Assembly (NCBI GenBank): GCA_965227875.1
Contig: OZ245783.1
Location: 2,046,001 to 2,110,000, forward strand
Direction of reading: 5' to 3'
DNA: 64,000 bases
Origin: G965227875 sp965227875
GTDB lineage: Bacteria > Pseudomonadota > Alphaproteobacteria > Rhizobiales > JAJFHC01
Below are positions 46,196 to 55,811 of this stretch, piece after piece. How positions within the stretch are numbered: position 1 is the first letter of the stretch; every line of letters starts with the position of its first letter. The notes beneath the pieces are model-generated. The model saw only the letters and a program-made list of their open reading frames with translations. It did not search any database and was not told the origin of the DNA. The position numbers and the translations under genes are program-made.

Positions 46196-49018
46196 ATGAC
46201 AGCGCGCAGAAAACGGGAGCCGAAGGAAATCCTCATCGATGCGGACCTGTTGCGCGCCGACCTGACGTCGATTTTCCGCGAGCAGGGGTCAAGCCCGACC
46301 GAAATGCGAGCCGCCGTGCTCGAACGCGTGCGCGAGGCGCTCGTGGCCGGCCGCGAGACCGCGGAACGCCTCCTGCGCAAGGACGGGCACGGAACCAGAT
46401 GCGCGGAGCGCCTGTCCAAGCTCCAGGACGAGATCGTGCGGGTGCTCTACGATTTCACGGTCACCCATATCTACATGGCTAAGAACCCGTCCGCGGCCGA
46501 ACGCATCGGCGTGGTCGCGGTGGGAGGCTACGGCCGGCGGACGCTGGCGCCGGGATCGGATATCGACCTGCTGTTCCTGCTTCCCTACAAGCAGACGCCT
46601 TGGGGCGAGAGCGTCATCGAGTACATCCTCTATGTTCTCTGGGACCTCGGCTTCAAGGTCGGCCACGCGACCCGCAGCGTCGACGAGTGCATTCGCCTGT
46701 CGAAGTCGGATTCGACGATCCGCACCTCGGTGCTCGAAGCGCGGTACCTGTGGGGCGACCGCGAGCTTTTCGACGAACTCGTCACGCGGTTCGACGAGGA
46801 GGTGGTCGCCGGCACGTCCATGGAGTTCATCGAGACCAAGCTTGCCGAACGCGACCTGCGCCACAGCCGGTCTGGCGAGTCGCGCTACCTCGTCGAGCCC
46901 AACGTGAAGGACGGGAAGGGCGGCCTGCGGGACCTTCACACCCTGTTCTGGATCGCCAAGTACCACTACCGCGTCCAGAGTGGCAGCGACCTCGTCAAGG
47001 CCGGCGTTTTCACGGCCCAGGAGTACCGGCGTTTCCGCAAGTGCGAGGATTTCCTCTGGGCCGTGCGCTGCAACCTGCACTTCATGACCGGCCGCGGCGA
47101 GGATCGCCTGACCTTCAACCATCAGGCCGAACTGGCCGAACGGCTCGGATATACCGGCCATGGCGGCCTGCGCCATGTCGAGCGCTTCATGAAGCACTAT
47201 TTCCTGGTCGCCAAGGACGTGGGCGACCTGACGCGCATCTTCTGCGCCGTGCTCGAGGCCGAGGAGGTCAAGAAGGCGCCGGTCATGAGCCGGGTGCTGG
47301 CGCGCCTGCGCCGCCGCAAGGTCTCGGCCATTTCGGATTCCGAACATTTCACCCTCGATGCGGGACGCCTCGCCGTCACGTCGGAGGATGTCTTCCGCAA
47401 GAACCCGGTGGAGCTCATCCGAATTTTCCAGCTTGCCGACAAGCACAACCTGGCGATCCATCCGCGCACGCTGCAACTCGTCACCCGATCTCTTCGGCTC
47501 GTCGGCCGCACGCTGCGCGAAGACCCGGACGCGAATGCTCTGTTCCTCGAGACGCTCACCTCACGGCACGATCCCGAAGCGATCCTGCGGCGCATGAGCG
47601 AGGCCGGCCTGCTCGGCAAGTTCGTTCTCGAGTTCGGGCGCATCGTCGCGCTCATGCAGTTCAACATGTACCACCATTACACGGTGGACGAGCACCTGCT
47701 GCGCTCCGTCGGCATCCTGTCGGAGATCGAGCGCGGCGAACTGGCCGAGGAACATCCCCTGGCCAACGAGATCATCCACACCATCACCAACCGCCGCGCC
47801 CTTTTCGTCGCGGTGTTCCTTCACGACATCGCCAAGGGGCGCAAGGAGGACCACTCCATCGCAGGCGCGCGGATCGCCCGCAAGCTCGGCCCGCGGCTGG
47901 GGCTCACGTCGGCGGAGACCGAAACCGCCGCCTGGCTCGTGGAGCATCATCTCGTAATGAGCAGCTTCGCGCAGATGCGCGACCTCAACGACTTCAAGAC
48001 CATCCTCGACTTCTGCGCGATCGTGCAGAGCCCCGAACGCCTCAAGCTCCTGCTCATTCTCACCGTCGCCGACATCAAGGCGGTTGGTCCCGGTGTCTGG
48101 AACGGCTGGAAGGGCCAGTTGCTGCGGACGCTCTACCACGAGGCCGAGCCGGTCCTGGCCGGCGGGCACACGGCCGTAAGCCGCGAGACACGGGTCGCGG
48201 CCGCACAGGAGGCCTTTCTCGAAAACCTCGAGGACTGGCCGGCGCGGCGCAAGAACGCCTATCTCAAGATGCACTATGCGCCTTACTGGCTCAACGTGCC
48301 GCTCGACCGCCAGCTCGCCCACGCCCGGCTCATCGGTGCGGGGAAGGACGGCGACGACACGATGCGCACGGAGGTCACCACCGACCGCTTTCAGGAGATC
48401 ACCGAGCTCACGATCTATGCGCCGGACCACCCGCGCCTGCTTTCGGCGCTCACCGGAGCCTGCGCCGTCGCCGGCGCCAATATCGCCGATGCGCAGTTCT
48501 TCACCACCTCCACCGGCATGTCGCTCAACATGATCTTCATCCAGCGCGAATTCGAGCATGGAGAGGATGAGGAACGCCGCGCCGCGCGTATCGTCGACAC
48601 CATGCGCAAGGCGCTGGGCGGCAAGATCCGCCTGCCGGACGCCATCGCCCGCCAGGCCAAGCCGCAGCCGCGCATCAAGGCGTTCTCCGTCGAGCCCCAG
48701 GTTCACATCGACAACGAAAGCTCCAACCTCTTTACGGTCGTGGAGGTCAACGGTCTCGACAGGCCCGGCCTGCTCTACGATCTGGTGGGAACCTTCCTGC
48801 GCCTCAACCTCAGCATCGGTTCGGCCCACATCGCCACCTTCGGCGAACGCGCCGTCGATGTCTTCTACGTCAAGGACCTTACCGGACAGAAGATCACCAA
48901 TGGCAACCGCCAGGCGGCGATCCGCCGTCACCTGCTCGCCGCGCTCGGCCAGGAAGCGGCGGACAAGCCGGCCCGCGAAAAGGCCCGCCCGCGACGCCGT
49001 GCGGAGCCGGTGAAATGA
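46196..49018 (+). CDS. glnD: PII uridylyltransferase / uridylyl-removing enzyme GlnD
   Basis: GlnD senses glutamine and adds or removes UMP on PII proteins, setting nitrogen metabolism. The 940-residue protein has the nucleotidyltransferase motif GGYGRRTLAPGSDIDLLFLL near residue 105, the helical linker (DLRHSRSGESRYLVEPNVKD, GKGGLRDLHTLFWIAK), the HD hydrolase domain (FLHDIAKGRKEDHSIAGARI) near residue 545, and two C-terminal ACT domains (ELTIYAPDHPRLLSALTGA; TVVEVNGLDRPGLLYDLVGT) that bind glutamine. The ATG at 46196 has GGAG five bases upstream. It starts the glnD-murJ run. Confidence 0.97.
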   Translation: MTARRKREPKEILIDADLLRADLTSIFREQGSSPTEMRAAVLERVREALVAGRETAERLLRKDGHGTRCAERLSKLQDEIVRVLYDFTVTHIYMAKNPSAAERIGVVAVGGYGRRTLAPGSDIDLLFLLPYKQTPWGESVIEYILYVLWDLGFKVGHATRSVDECIRLSKSDSTIRTSVLEARYLWGDRELFDELVTRFDEEVVAGTSMEFIETKLAERDLRHSRSGESRYLVEPNVKDGKGGLRDLHTLFWIAKYHYRVQSGSDLVKAGVFTAQEYRRFRKCEDFLWAVRCNLHFMTGRGEDRLTFNHQAELAERLGYTGHGGLRHVERFMKHYFLVAKDVGDLTRIFCAVLEAEEVKKAPVMSRVLARLRRRKVSAISDSEHFTLDAGRLAVTSEDVFRKNPVELIRIFQLADKHNLAIHPRTLQLVTRSLRLVGRTLREDPDANALFLETLTSRHDPEAILRRMSEAGLLGKFVLEFGRIVALMQFNMYHHYTVDEHLLRSVGILSEIERGELAEEHPLANEIIHTITNRRALFVAVFLHDIAKGRKEDHSIAGARIARKLGPRLGLTSAETETAAWLVEHHLVMSSFAQMRDLNDFKTILDFCAIVQSPERLKLLLILTVADIKAVGPGVWNGWKGQLLRTLYHEAEPVLAGGHTAVSRETRVAAAQEAFLENLEDWPARRKNAYLKMHYAPYWLNVPLDRQLAHARLIGAGKDGDDTMRTEVTTDRFQEITELTIYAPDHPRLLSALTGACAVAGANIADAQFFTTSTGMSLNMIFIQREFEHGEDEERRAARIVDTMRKALGGKIRLPDAIARQAKPQPRIKAFSVEPQVHIDNESSNLFTVVEVNGLDRPGLLYDLVGTFLRLNLSIGSAHIATFGERAVDVFYVKDLTGQKITNGNRQAAIRRHLLAALGQEAADKPAREKARPRRRAEPVK

Positions 49019-49055
49019 TTCTGGCGGCCCGTCCCGGACGGGAGACGCGGCAGCC

Positions 49056-50636
49056 ATGAACCTGTTCCGTTCAGCGGCCACCGTCGGCGGCCTGACCATG
49101 ATCAGCCGCGTGCTCGGGTTCGTGCGCGACATGGCCATCGCCGCGATCCTCGGGACAGGCCCCGTCGCGGACGCTTTTGTCGTCGCCTTCCGGTTCCCGA
49201 ACTTCTTCCGGAGATTCTTCGGGGAGGGGGCGTTCAACGCCGCCTTCGTCCCGCTGTTCGCCAAGCGCCTGGAGACCGAAGGCGAGGAGTCCGCCCGCAA
49301 TTTCGCCGTCGAGGCGCTGTCCGTCCTGTTCGTGGCCCTGCTGGTCTTCACCGCGCTCGCCGAGATCTCGATGCCCTTTCTCATCCACCTCATCGCGCCG
49401 GGGTTCGCGGACACGCCCGACAAGCTCGCCATCACGCTCACCTTCACCGCGGTGGCGTTTCCCTATCTCATGTTCATGTCCCTGGTGGCGCTCTACAGCG
49501 GCCTGCTGAACTCGCTGGGCCGGTTCGCCGCCGCCGCCGCCGCGCCGATCGTGCTGAACATCGTGCTGGTCGGCGTCCTCCTGGCCGCGAGGCTGGCCGG
49601 TGTGGCGCCGGTCGAGAAGATCGGTCTCGCCCTGTGCTGGGGCGTGTCCGCGGCCGGTTTCCTGCAACTCGGCCTGCTGCTCGTCGCCGCCCGGCGCGCC
49701 GGCTTCGTCCTCGCCTTGAAGCGGCCGCGTCTGACGCCGGGCGTGCGCCGTCTCGTCCGCCTCGGCGTGCCGGGGGTGATCGCCGGCGGCATCACCCAGG
49801 TCAACCTGCTGGTGGGCACCATCATCGCGACGTTCAAGGACGGGGCGGTTTCCTATCTCTACTACGCCGACCGCATCTACCAGTTGCCGCTCGGTGTGGT
49901 CGGCATCGCCATCGGCGTTGCCCTGCTGCCGGATCTTTCCCGCAAGCTGGCCGGGCGCGACATGGCGGGCGCCGCCGACAGCCAGAATCGGGCATTCGAG
50001 TATTCCATGCTGCTGACCCTGCCCGCCGCCGCCGCGCTTGTCGCCATGCCGCAGCCCGTGATCCAGGTTCTGTTCGAGCGTGGAGCGTTTTCCGCGGACG
50101 CCACGTCGCAGACCGCACAGGCACTGGCGGCCTTTGCGCTCGGTCTGCCCGCGTTCGTGCTGATCAAGGTTTTCTCGCCGGGCTTCTTCGCTCGCGAGGA
50201 CACGAAAACGCCGATGATCTTCGCCGGCATCGCCGTCGTCGCCAACATTGCGGGAAGTCTCCTGCTGTTCCCGCTGATCGCCCATGTCGGCATCGCCGCG
50301 GCGACCACGTTCGCGGGCTGGCTCAACGCCGGGCTCCTCTGGGCCACCCTCACGCGCCGCGGCCAGTTCGCCTTCGACGCGCGCAGCCTGCGGCGCGTGC
50401 CCTTCATTCTCCTCGCCTCCGTGGTCATGGGGCTGGGCGTCTGGTACGGCGCGGCATTGCTTGCGCCCCAGTTCACGGGCGCCACCCCGCTGGGCGTCCG
50501 GGCCGCGGTCCTCGCCGGGCTCGTCGCGGCAGGGGCGGCGGTGTTTTTTGCCGTCGCGCAGTTCACCGGGGCCGCCCGTCTGGGAGAGCTGCTGGGGGCG
50601 CTCAGGCGACCCTCCCGGGCCGGCGGGACGACATAG
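49056..50636 (+). CDS. murJ: Lipid II flippase MurJ
   Basis: MurJ moves the peptidoglycan precursor lipid II across the inner membrane. The 526-residue, highly hydrophobic protein has the expected 13-14 membrane helices and family landmarks: TMISRVLGFVRDMAIAAILG at the start, DAFVVAFRFPNFFRRFFGEG and AFNAAFVPLFAKRLE (key arginines and the FGEGAF segment). The ATG at 49056 lies 37 bp after glnD, and trpS follows, the conserved glnD-murJ-trpS order. Confidence 0.96.
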   Translation: MNLFRSAATVGGLTMISRVLGFVRDMAIAAILGTGPVADAFVVAFRFPNFFRRFFGEGAFNAAFVPLFAKRLETEGEESARNFAVEALSVLFVALLVFTALAEISMPFLIHLIAPGFADTPDKLAITLTFTAVAFPYLMFMSLVALYSGLLNSLGRFAAAAAAPIVLNIVLVGVLLAARLAGVAPVEKIGLALCWGVSAAGFLQLGLLLVAARRAGFVLALKRPRLTPGVRRLVRLGVPGVIAGGITQVNLLVGTIIATFKDGAVSYLYYADRIYQLPLGVVGIAIGVALLPDLSRKLAGRDMAGAADSQNRAFEYSMLLTLPAAAALVAMPQPVIQVLFERGAFSADATSQTAQALAAFALGLPAFVLIKVFSPGFFAREDTKTPMIFAGIAVVANIAGSLLLFPLIAHVGIAAATTFAGWLNAGLLWATLTRRGQFAFDARSLRRVPFILLASVVMGLGVWYGAALLAPQFTGATPLGVRAAVLAGLVAAGAAVFFAVAQFTGAARLGELLGALRRPSRAGGTT

Positions 50637-50717
50637 CGACAGCGATAATCCACTGGGGACTTGCAAGACCTGCCGCGTTCGGGCCATAAACCGCCGCGCA
50701 AAACAGGAGACAAGAAC

Positions 50718-51764
50718 ATGGCGGCGATCGAGTCGCGGATATTTTCAGGCGTTCAGCCGACCGGCAACCTTCATCTGGGCAACTATCTGGGCGCGATCAC
50801 GCGTTTCGTGGCGCTCCAGGAAACCCACGAGTGCATCTATTGCGTGGTCGACCTGCACGCGATCACGGTCTACCAGGACCCTCTGGAACTGACCCGGACC
50901 ACCCGCGAGGTGACGGCGGCCTTTATCGCCAGCGGCATCGACCCGTCGCGCCACATCGTCTTCAACCAGAGCCAGGTCGAGCAGCATGCGGAACTTGCCT
51001 GGGTCTTCAACTGCGTCGCCCGCATGGGCTGGCTGAGCCGCATGACCCAGTTCAAGGAAAAGGCCGGCAAGCACCGCGAGAACGCATCCGTCGGCCTGTT
51101 CGCCTATCCCAGCCTCATGGCCGCGGACATCCTGGCCTACAAGGCGACGCATGTCCCCGTCGGCGAGGACCAGAAGCAGCATCTCGAGCTGACCCGCGAC
51201 ATCGCGCAGAAGTTCAACACGGATTTCGCCGAGTCGATCGCGCGCTGCGGCCTCGACCCGGAATTCTTCCCGCTGACCGAACCGATCATCGCCGGACCGG
51301 CGACACGCGTGATGTCCCTGCGCGACGGCTCGAAGAAGATGAGCAAGTCGGACCCGTCCGACCTGTCCCGCATCAACCTGACCGATGACGCGGACACCAT
51401 CGCCAAGAAGATCCGCAAGGCAAAGACGGACCCCGAGCCCCTGCCGTCCGAACCCGGCGGGCTGGAGGGCCGCCCCGAGGCCGACAATCTCGTCGGCATC
51501 TTTGCCGCCCTGCGCGACCAGACGGTGGAGGATACCCTGTCGGAATATGGCGGCGGTCCGTTCTCGTCGTTCAAGTCCGACCTTGCGAACGTCGCCGTCG
51601 AACGCCTCGCGCCGATTGCCACGGAAATGTCGAAACTGCTCGACGATCCGGGGCATATCGATTCGATTCTCGGCGACGGCTCGGAACGGGCGTCGGTGAT
51701 CGCCCGGCCGGTGCTGGCCGACGTGCGCCGCATCCTCGGCCTCATCCGCCGGGAAAACGGCTGA
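50718..51764 (+). CDS. trpS: Tryptophanyl-tRNA synthetase
   Basis: TrpRS charges tRNA(Trp). The 348-residue class I synthetase has the HIGH-equivalent FSGVQPTGNLHLGNYLGA at residues 9-26, the specificity segment YPSLMAADILAYKATHVPVG with EDQKQHLELTRDIA, and the KMSKS loop (KKMSKSDPSD). The ATG at 50718 follows AGGAGA by seven bases; 19 upstream open codons were left out. It is part of the glnD-murJ-trpS-usp run. Confidence 0.97.
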   Translation: MAAIESRIFSGVQPTGNLHLGNYLGAITRFVALQETHECIYCVVDLHAITVYQDPLELTRTTREVTAAFIASGIDPSRHIVFNQSQVEQHAELAWVFNCVARMGWLSRMTQFKEKAGKHRENASVGLFAYPSLMAADILAYKATHVPVGEDQKQHLELTRDIAQKFNTDFAESIARCGLDPEFFPLTEPIIAGPATRVMSLRDGSKKMSKSDPSDLSRINLTDDADTIAKKIRKAKTDPEPLPSEPGGLEGRPEADNLVGIFAALRDQTVEDTLSEYGGGPFSSFKSDLANVAVERLAPIATEMSKLLDDPGHIDSILGDGSERASVIARPVLADVRRILGLIRRENG

Positions 51765-51841
51765 GAAAGGCCTGACACCGCCTGGCTGGCAGGCCCGCTT
51801 TAGGTCTTGCCGCATGCTGGGGCGGGTGGCAGCATGCGCCC

Positions 51842-52342
51842 ATGATCAAGAATCGCAAACGCGCGAGCACGCAGGAAGGCCATCGCCGCAAGTTTCTCGT
51901 CGTCGTCGACGGGACCCCTGAAAGCGAGCGCGCCCTGCATTTCGCCGCCAAGCGGGCCGAGCATACCGGCGGCGGCGTCATCCTGCTCGCCGTGATCTCG
52001 CCGGCCGACTTCCAGCACTGGCTGGGCGTCGAGAACATCATGCGCGAGGAAGCCGAGGAAGAGGCCCAGCAGATCCTGCTCAAGCGGGTGGCGGAAGCCG
52101 AAGCCTGTTCGGGCATCACGCCGGAAATGGTGATTCGCGAAGGGGAGGTCGCCGAGGAGATCCTCCATCTCATCGACGAGGACGAGGATATCGCCATTCT
52201 CGTGCTCGGCGCGTCCATCGAAAACGACGGTCCGGGACCGCTCGTCAGCAGGATCGCCGGCGGCGGGGCGGGAACCTTTCCGATTCCGGTCACGATCGTC
52301 CCGGGCGATCTCGACGACGAACTTATTGATTCGCTGGCCTGA
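51842..52342 (+). CDS. UspA-domain universal stress protein
   Basis: A 166-residue single UspA domain. The beta-alpha start KFLVVVDGTPESERALHFAA and the core IAILVLGASIENDGPGPLVS fit the family, but the classical ATP loop G-2x-G-9x-G(S/T) is not clean, so ATP binding is uncertain. Residues 60-85 are highly acidic and likely helical. The usp gene between trpS and nfu is typical of alphaproteobacteria. The ribosome site is weak. The exact role is unknown. Confidence 0.88.
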   Translation: MIKNRKRASTQEGHRRKFLVVVDGTPESERALHFAAKRAEHTGGGVILLAVISPADFQHWLGVENIMREEAEEEAQQILLKRVAEAEACSGITPEMVIREGEVAEEILHLIDEDEDIAILVLGASIENDGPGPLVSRIAGGGAGTFPIPVTIVPGDLDDELIDSLA

Positions 52343-52386
52343 TCCAGCATTCGGCCGGCCTGTGCACCGGGAGTCCGTGCAACAGT

Positions 52387-52416
52387 TTGCGTTTTGCCAT
52401 GGACTTACTTTAGAAT
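52387..52416 (+). promoter_or_regulatory. Candidate sigma-70 promoter of nfu
   Basis: TTGCGT (52387-52392) and TAGAAT (52411-52416) are separated by 18 bp in a locally AT-rich patch, 56 bp before the nfu ATG. No clear IscR or iron-box motif was recognised in it. Confidence 0.4.
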
Positions 52417-52471
52417 AAATCCAACTTACCAAGCGAGATCCCGTGCGGGGATCGTTCTGACGGAGAGAGCG

Positions 52472-53038
52472 ATGTTCATCCAGACCGAAGCCACACCCAA
52501 CCCGGCGACCCTCAAGTTTCTGCCCGGGCGTTCCGTCCTCGGCGACGCCACCAGGGACTACCGCGACGAGGAAAGCACCGCGGATTCCCCGCTGGCTTCG
52601 CGCCTCTTCCGCATCGACGGCGTGACGGGCGTTTTCTTCGGGTCGGACTTCATCACCGTCACCAAGGATGCCACCGACTGGCAGCATCTCAAGCCCGCCA
52701 TTCTCGGCGCCATCATGGAGCATTTCATGTCCGGCGCCCCGGTCGTCGAGGCCACCGGCGGCGAAGCGCCTGCCGCGGCGTCGGACGCTGGCGACTATGA
52801 CGAGGCCGACGAATCCGTGGTCGGCACCATCAAGGAACTGCTCGACACCCGCGTGCGCCCGGCCGTCGCCCAGGATGGCGGCGACATCACGTTCCACGGG
52901 TTCCGCGAAGGCGTGGTTTACCTGCACATGCAGGGTGCCTGCGCCGGCTGCCCGAGCTCCACGGCGACGCTCAAGCACGGCATCGAGAACCTGCTGCGCC
53001 ATTTCGTTCCCGAGGTCGAGGAAGTCCGCCCGGTCTGA
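52472..53038 (+). CDS. nfuA: NfuA-type Fe-S cluster carrier protein
   Basis: This protein receives and hands on 4Fe-4S clusters to target enzymes. The 188-residue product has the Nfu N-terminal domain (MFIQTEATPNPATLKFLPGR; SPLASRLFRIDGVTGVFFGS) to about residue 90, a Gly/Ala/Asp linker, and the C-terminal NifU domain with the cluster cysteines C157 and C160 (QGACAGCPSS). The ATG at 52472 follows GGAGAGAG. It may serve MiaB, HemW and other Fe-S enzymes encoded nearby; that is inference. Confidence 0.94.
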   Translation: MFIQTEATPNPATLKFLPGRSVLGDATRDYRDEESTADSPLASRLFRIDGVTGVFFGSDFITVTKDATDWQHLKPAILGAIMEHFMSGAPVVEATGGEAPAAASDAGDYDEADESVVGTIKELLDTRVRPAVAQDGGDITFHGFREGVVYLHMQGACAGCPSSTATLKHGIENLLRHFVPEVEEVRPV

Positions 53039-53107
53039 ACCGCCGCGCTGACGGTTCCGGACCGTCGCGTGCCGCCGGCGGACCCTGCACCCTGAACGAG
53101 GCCGCCC

Positions 53108-53803
53108 GTGACCCTGCTGCTTGCCCTTGATACCGCGCTCGGCGGCTGTTCCGCCGCGCTCGTTGCCAACGGTGACGGCGGCGCGCGCGTGCTGTCGCAC
53201 CGTTTCGAGGCCCGTGCGAAAGGACATGCCGAACGGCTCGTGCCGATGGTATCCGAGGTGCTGGCCGAAGCGTCCGTGACGTTCGGCGATATCGACCGCC
53301 TCGGCGTGACGGTCGGGCCGGGCACATTCACCGGCCTGCGTGTCGGCGTGTCGGCGGTCCGCGGCCTCAGGCTGGCGACGGCTTGCCCGGTCGTTCCGGT
53401 CAATACCCTCGACGCCATCCGCGCCAACCTGGCGGCGGATGAGGCCGTCCGTGGGGAAACCGTCGCCATCGCCATCGACGCGCGGCGAAACGAGATCTAT
53501 CTCCAGCTGTTCGACGTGGAAGGCGGGGCCCTGACCGGCCCGATGCTGGCCGCTCTCGACGACCTTGCGGCACTCGTCCCGGAAGGCCCGGTCCTCGCCG
53601 CGGGGACGGGTGCGGCCCTGCTGGCCGAAAATCTCGGACCGGAGCATGCCGCGAGGGTGTCGCCGGCATCGCCCCAGCCGGATGCGGCGAAGTTCGGCCT
53701 CGTGCTGCTGGGACGCGAGGCGTCGACGGAGCCGCCCGCACCGCTCTACCTGCGCCGCCCGGACGCCAAGCTGCCGTCGCGCATGGGCGTCGAGCGCCGT
53801 TGA
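53108..53803 (+). CDS. tsaB: tRNA threonylcarbamoyladenosine biosynthesis protein TsaB
   Basis: TsaB partners TsaD and TsaE in making t6A37 in ANN-decoding tRNAs. The 231-residue protein has the ASKHA-fold start LLALDTALGGCSAALV and the diagnostic VGPGTFTGLRVGVSAVRGL near residue 77. The start is GTG at 53108 with GAGG six bases upstream. Its stop overlaps the rimI ATG by one base (TGATG). TsaD and TsaE are not in the window. Confidence 0.94.
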   Translation: MTLLLALDTALGGCSAALVANGDGGARVLSHRFEARAKGHAERLVPMVSEVLAEASVTFGDIDRLGVTVGPGTFTGLRVGVSAVRGLRLATACPVVPVNTLDAIRANLAADEAVRGETVAIAIDARRNEIYLQLFDVEGGALTGPMLAALDDLAALVPEGPVLAAGTGAALLAENLGPEHAARVSPASPQPDAAKFGLVLLGREASTEPPAPLYLRRPDAKLPSRMGVERR

Positions 53804-54279
53804 TGGCGGACCTGCCGGCGATAACCCGCGCCGGCCCCGCGCATGCGGGCCTTCTCGCCGCACTCCACGGGCTCTCCTTCGAACGCGGCTGGACGGAAGA
53901 CGAATTCCTTTCCCTCATGAACAGCCCCGGGACCTGGGTTCTGGTCGCGTCCGGAACCGCCGGTGCGGGAGGCGGCGACCCGCTCGGTTTCATCATGATG
54001 CGCACCGCCGGCGGAGAAGCCGAATGCCTGACCCTGTGCACCGTGCCTCAAGCCCGGCGCCGGGGGGTCGCACGGCGCCTGCTCGATGCGGCCCTCGTCG
54101 ATCCCGCATGCGCCGGGCAGCGTGTGTTTCTCGAAGTGGCCGCCGACAACAAGGCGGCGCGCGCGCTTTATCTCGGTGCCGGATTCGCCCAGGTCGGCCG
54201 TCGCAAGGCATATTACGAAGGTCCGGCGGGACGCACGGATGCGCTTGTTCTGGCCCGTGATGTCCGGTCTCCCGGATGA
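53803..54279 (+). CDS. rimI: Ribosomal protein S18-alanine N-acetyltransferase-like GNAT protein
   Basis: A 158-residue GNAT acetyltransferase. The acetyl-CoA loop is CTVPQARRRGVARRLLDAAL near residue 85, followed by VFLEVAADNKAARALYLGAG and GRRKAYYEGPAGRTDALVLA, the RimI pattern. RimI acetylates the N-terminus of ribosomal protein S18 in E. coli; the tsaB-rimI linkage supports the name. The ATG at 53803 overlaps the tsaB stop. Confidence 0.9.
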   Translation: MADLPAITRAGPAHAGLLAALHGLSFERGWTEDEFLSLMNSPGTWVLVASGTAGAGGGDPLGFIMMRTAGGEAECLTLCTVPQARRRGVARRLLDAALVDPACAGQRVFLEVAADNKAARALYLGAGFAQVGRRKAYYEGPAGRTDALVLARDVRSPG

Positions 54280-54367
54280 TGGTGGGATGTGGCGACTTGC
54301 AGATTGCATGACACAACGCGCGCACCTATAACGGGGCCAGTTTTTCGGACAGCTGCACGGCGGGACA

Positions 54368-54787
54368 GTGACAAGCCAGTTGGAAGACCTCTGCATCGAA
54401 AAGGGCATGCGCATGACCGACCAGCGTCGGGTCATCGCGCAGGTGCTGTCGGATGCCGAAGACCATCCCGACGTGGAGGAGGTCTACCGCCGGGCATCGC
54501 GGATCGACGACCGGATCTCGATCGCCACAGTCTACCGGACGGTGCGGCTCTTCGAGGATGCCGGCATTCTCGAGCGCCACGATTTCCGCGACGGCCGCTC
54601 GCGATACGAGCAGGTGACGGACGAGCACCACGACCACCTGATCAACCTGCAGACGGGAGAAGTCGTGGAGTTCCGCAACGAGCAGATCGAGCGCCTGCAG
54701 GAGCACATCGCGCGCGAACTGGGGTACCGGCTCGTCGACCACCGTCTCGAGCTTTACGCGGTGCCGCTGCGGAACCGCAAGGACTGA
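54368..54787 (+). CDS. fur: Fur-family transcriptional regulator (Fur/Mur type)
   Basis: A 139-residue Fur-family regulator. The winged HTH is clear (IEKGMRMTDQRRVIAQVLSD, ISIATVYRTVRLFEDAGILE) and regulatory-site histidines H87, H88 and H90 are kept. Where E. coli Fur has the CxxC of its structural zinc site, this protein reads INLQTG (92-97): both cysteines are lost, as in the alphaproteobacterial Fur/Mur group that often responds to manganese. The start is taken as GTG 54368; an internal ATG (M14/M16) would cut into the HTH. Located between rimI and plsC-miaB as is common in this class. Confidence 0.9.
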   Translation: MTSQLEDLCIEKGMRMTDQRRVIAQVLSDAEDHPDVEEVYRRASRIDDRISIATVYRTVRLFEDAGILERHDFRDGRSRYEQVTDEHHDHLINLQTGEVVEFRNEQIERLQEHIARELGYRLVDHRLELYAVPLRNRKD

Positions 54788-54864
54788 CGCAAGGCCATGG
54801 CGACGCCCGACGATTTCCCCCGTCGCAAGAACCGGTTTGCGGGCTCCCGATGGCAGGTGCGCAC

Positions 54865-55674
54865 ATGCCTCTGAGGACCCTGCGCGGCGCCATGATCCTC
54901 ACCGGCGTGGCGGCCTACACGCTGCCCCTCATGCCGCTTCAGGCCCTGCTCCGCAGGTTCTGGCGCCCGGGCGCGGTGCGCCTGCCCCACCACTTCCACC
55001 GCGGCCTTTGCCGGCTGCTCGGCGTCCGCGTCATCGTCGAAGGCGAACCGATCCGCGACATGCCGTGTCTCATCGCCGCCAACCACGCGTCCTGGCTCGA
55101 CATTCCGGTTCTGAGCGCCTGCGCCCCGGTGTCGTTCGTCTCCAAGCAGGAGGTGGGGACGTGGCCTTTCTTCGGGACCCTGGCCCGCCTCCAGCGCACG
55201 CTGTTCGTCGACCGCGACCGCCGTTCGGGCACAGGAGCCTTCCGGGATGCCATGCAGGCGCGCCTGGCCCAGGGCGACCGGCTCGTGCTTTTTCCCGAAG
55301 GCACCAGCGGAACCGGCAATGTCGTCCTGCCGTTCAAGAGCGCGCTCATGGGGGCCGCGGACTGCAAGGTCCCCGGACGCAAGGGACAGGACCCCACCCA
55401 CGTCCTCGTCCAGCCCGTATCGGTCGCCTATACCCACCTGCACGGCGTCCCCATGGGCCGCCAGTTCCGGCCGCATTATGCGTGGTACGGCGACATGGAT
55501 CTGCCGCCCCACCTCTGGGGGGTGCTGCGCAATGGCCCCGTCGATGTGATCGTGCGTTTTCACGAGCCCGTCACCATCGACGATTTCGGAAACCGCAAGG
55601 CCCTCACCCGGCACTGTGAGGAGACTGTGTCCACCGGCGTCGTGAACGCCCTGAGCGGTCGCGAACAGGACTGA
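54865..55674 (+). CDS. plsC: 1-acyl-sn-glycerol-3-phosphate acyltransferase (PlsC family)
   Basis: This membrane enzyme acylates lysophosphatidic acid to phosphatidic acid. The 269-residue product has an N-terminal hydrophobic segment (ILTGVAAYTLPLMPLQALL), the catalytic box NHASWLDIP (NHx4D) and VLFPEGTSGTG. The ATG at 54865 has AGG seven bases upstream and is preferred to the in-frame ATG at 54850. A role as the OlsA partner of OlsB is possible because the families are related, but the fur-plsC-miaB position is that of the housekeeping enzyme. Confidence 0.88.
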   Translation: MPLRTLRGAMILTGVAAYTLPLMPLQALLRRFWRPGAVRLPHHFHRGLCRLLGVRVIVEGEPIRDMPCLIAANHASWLDIPVLSACAPVSFVSKQEVGTWPFFGTLARLQRTLFVDRDRRSGTGAFRDAMQARLAQGDRLVLFPEGTSGTGNVVLPFKSALMGAADCKVPGRKGQDPTHVLVQPVSVAYTHLHGVPMGRQFRPHYAWYGDMDLPPHLWGVLRNGPVDVIVRFHEPVTIDDFGNRKALTRHCEETVSTGVVNALSGREQD

Positions 55675-55811
55675 ACCGGTCGCCCGCCGGAGGCAATTTT
55701 CTTTGCCTTTGAGGCAAAAAGCGCTAGGTACACGCCGGACCCGGCGGTCCGCACCGGACATTCCGGCACGGAAGAGGGCGGCTGCACCGGAGCGGCCCTA
55801 CAGGACAGGCG

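Noticed and set aside
55702..55718. TTTGCCT-TTG-AGGCAAA hairpin between plsC and miaB.
   Set aside because: It has no T-run on the plus strand and sits close to the miaB upstream region; role unclear and too small to call as a terminator.
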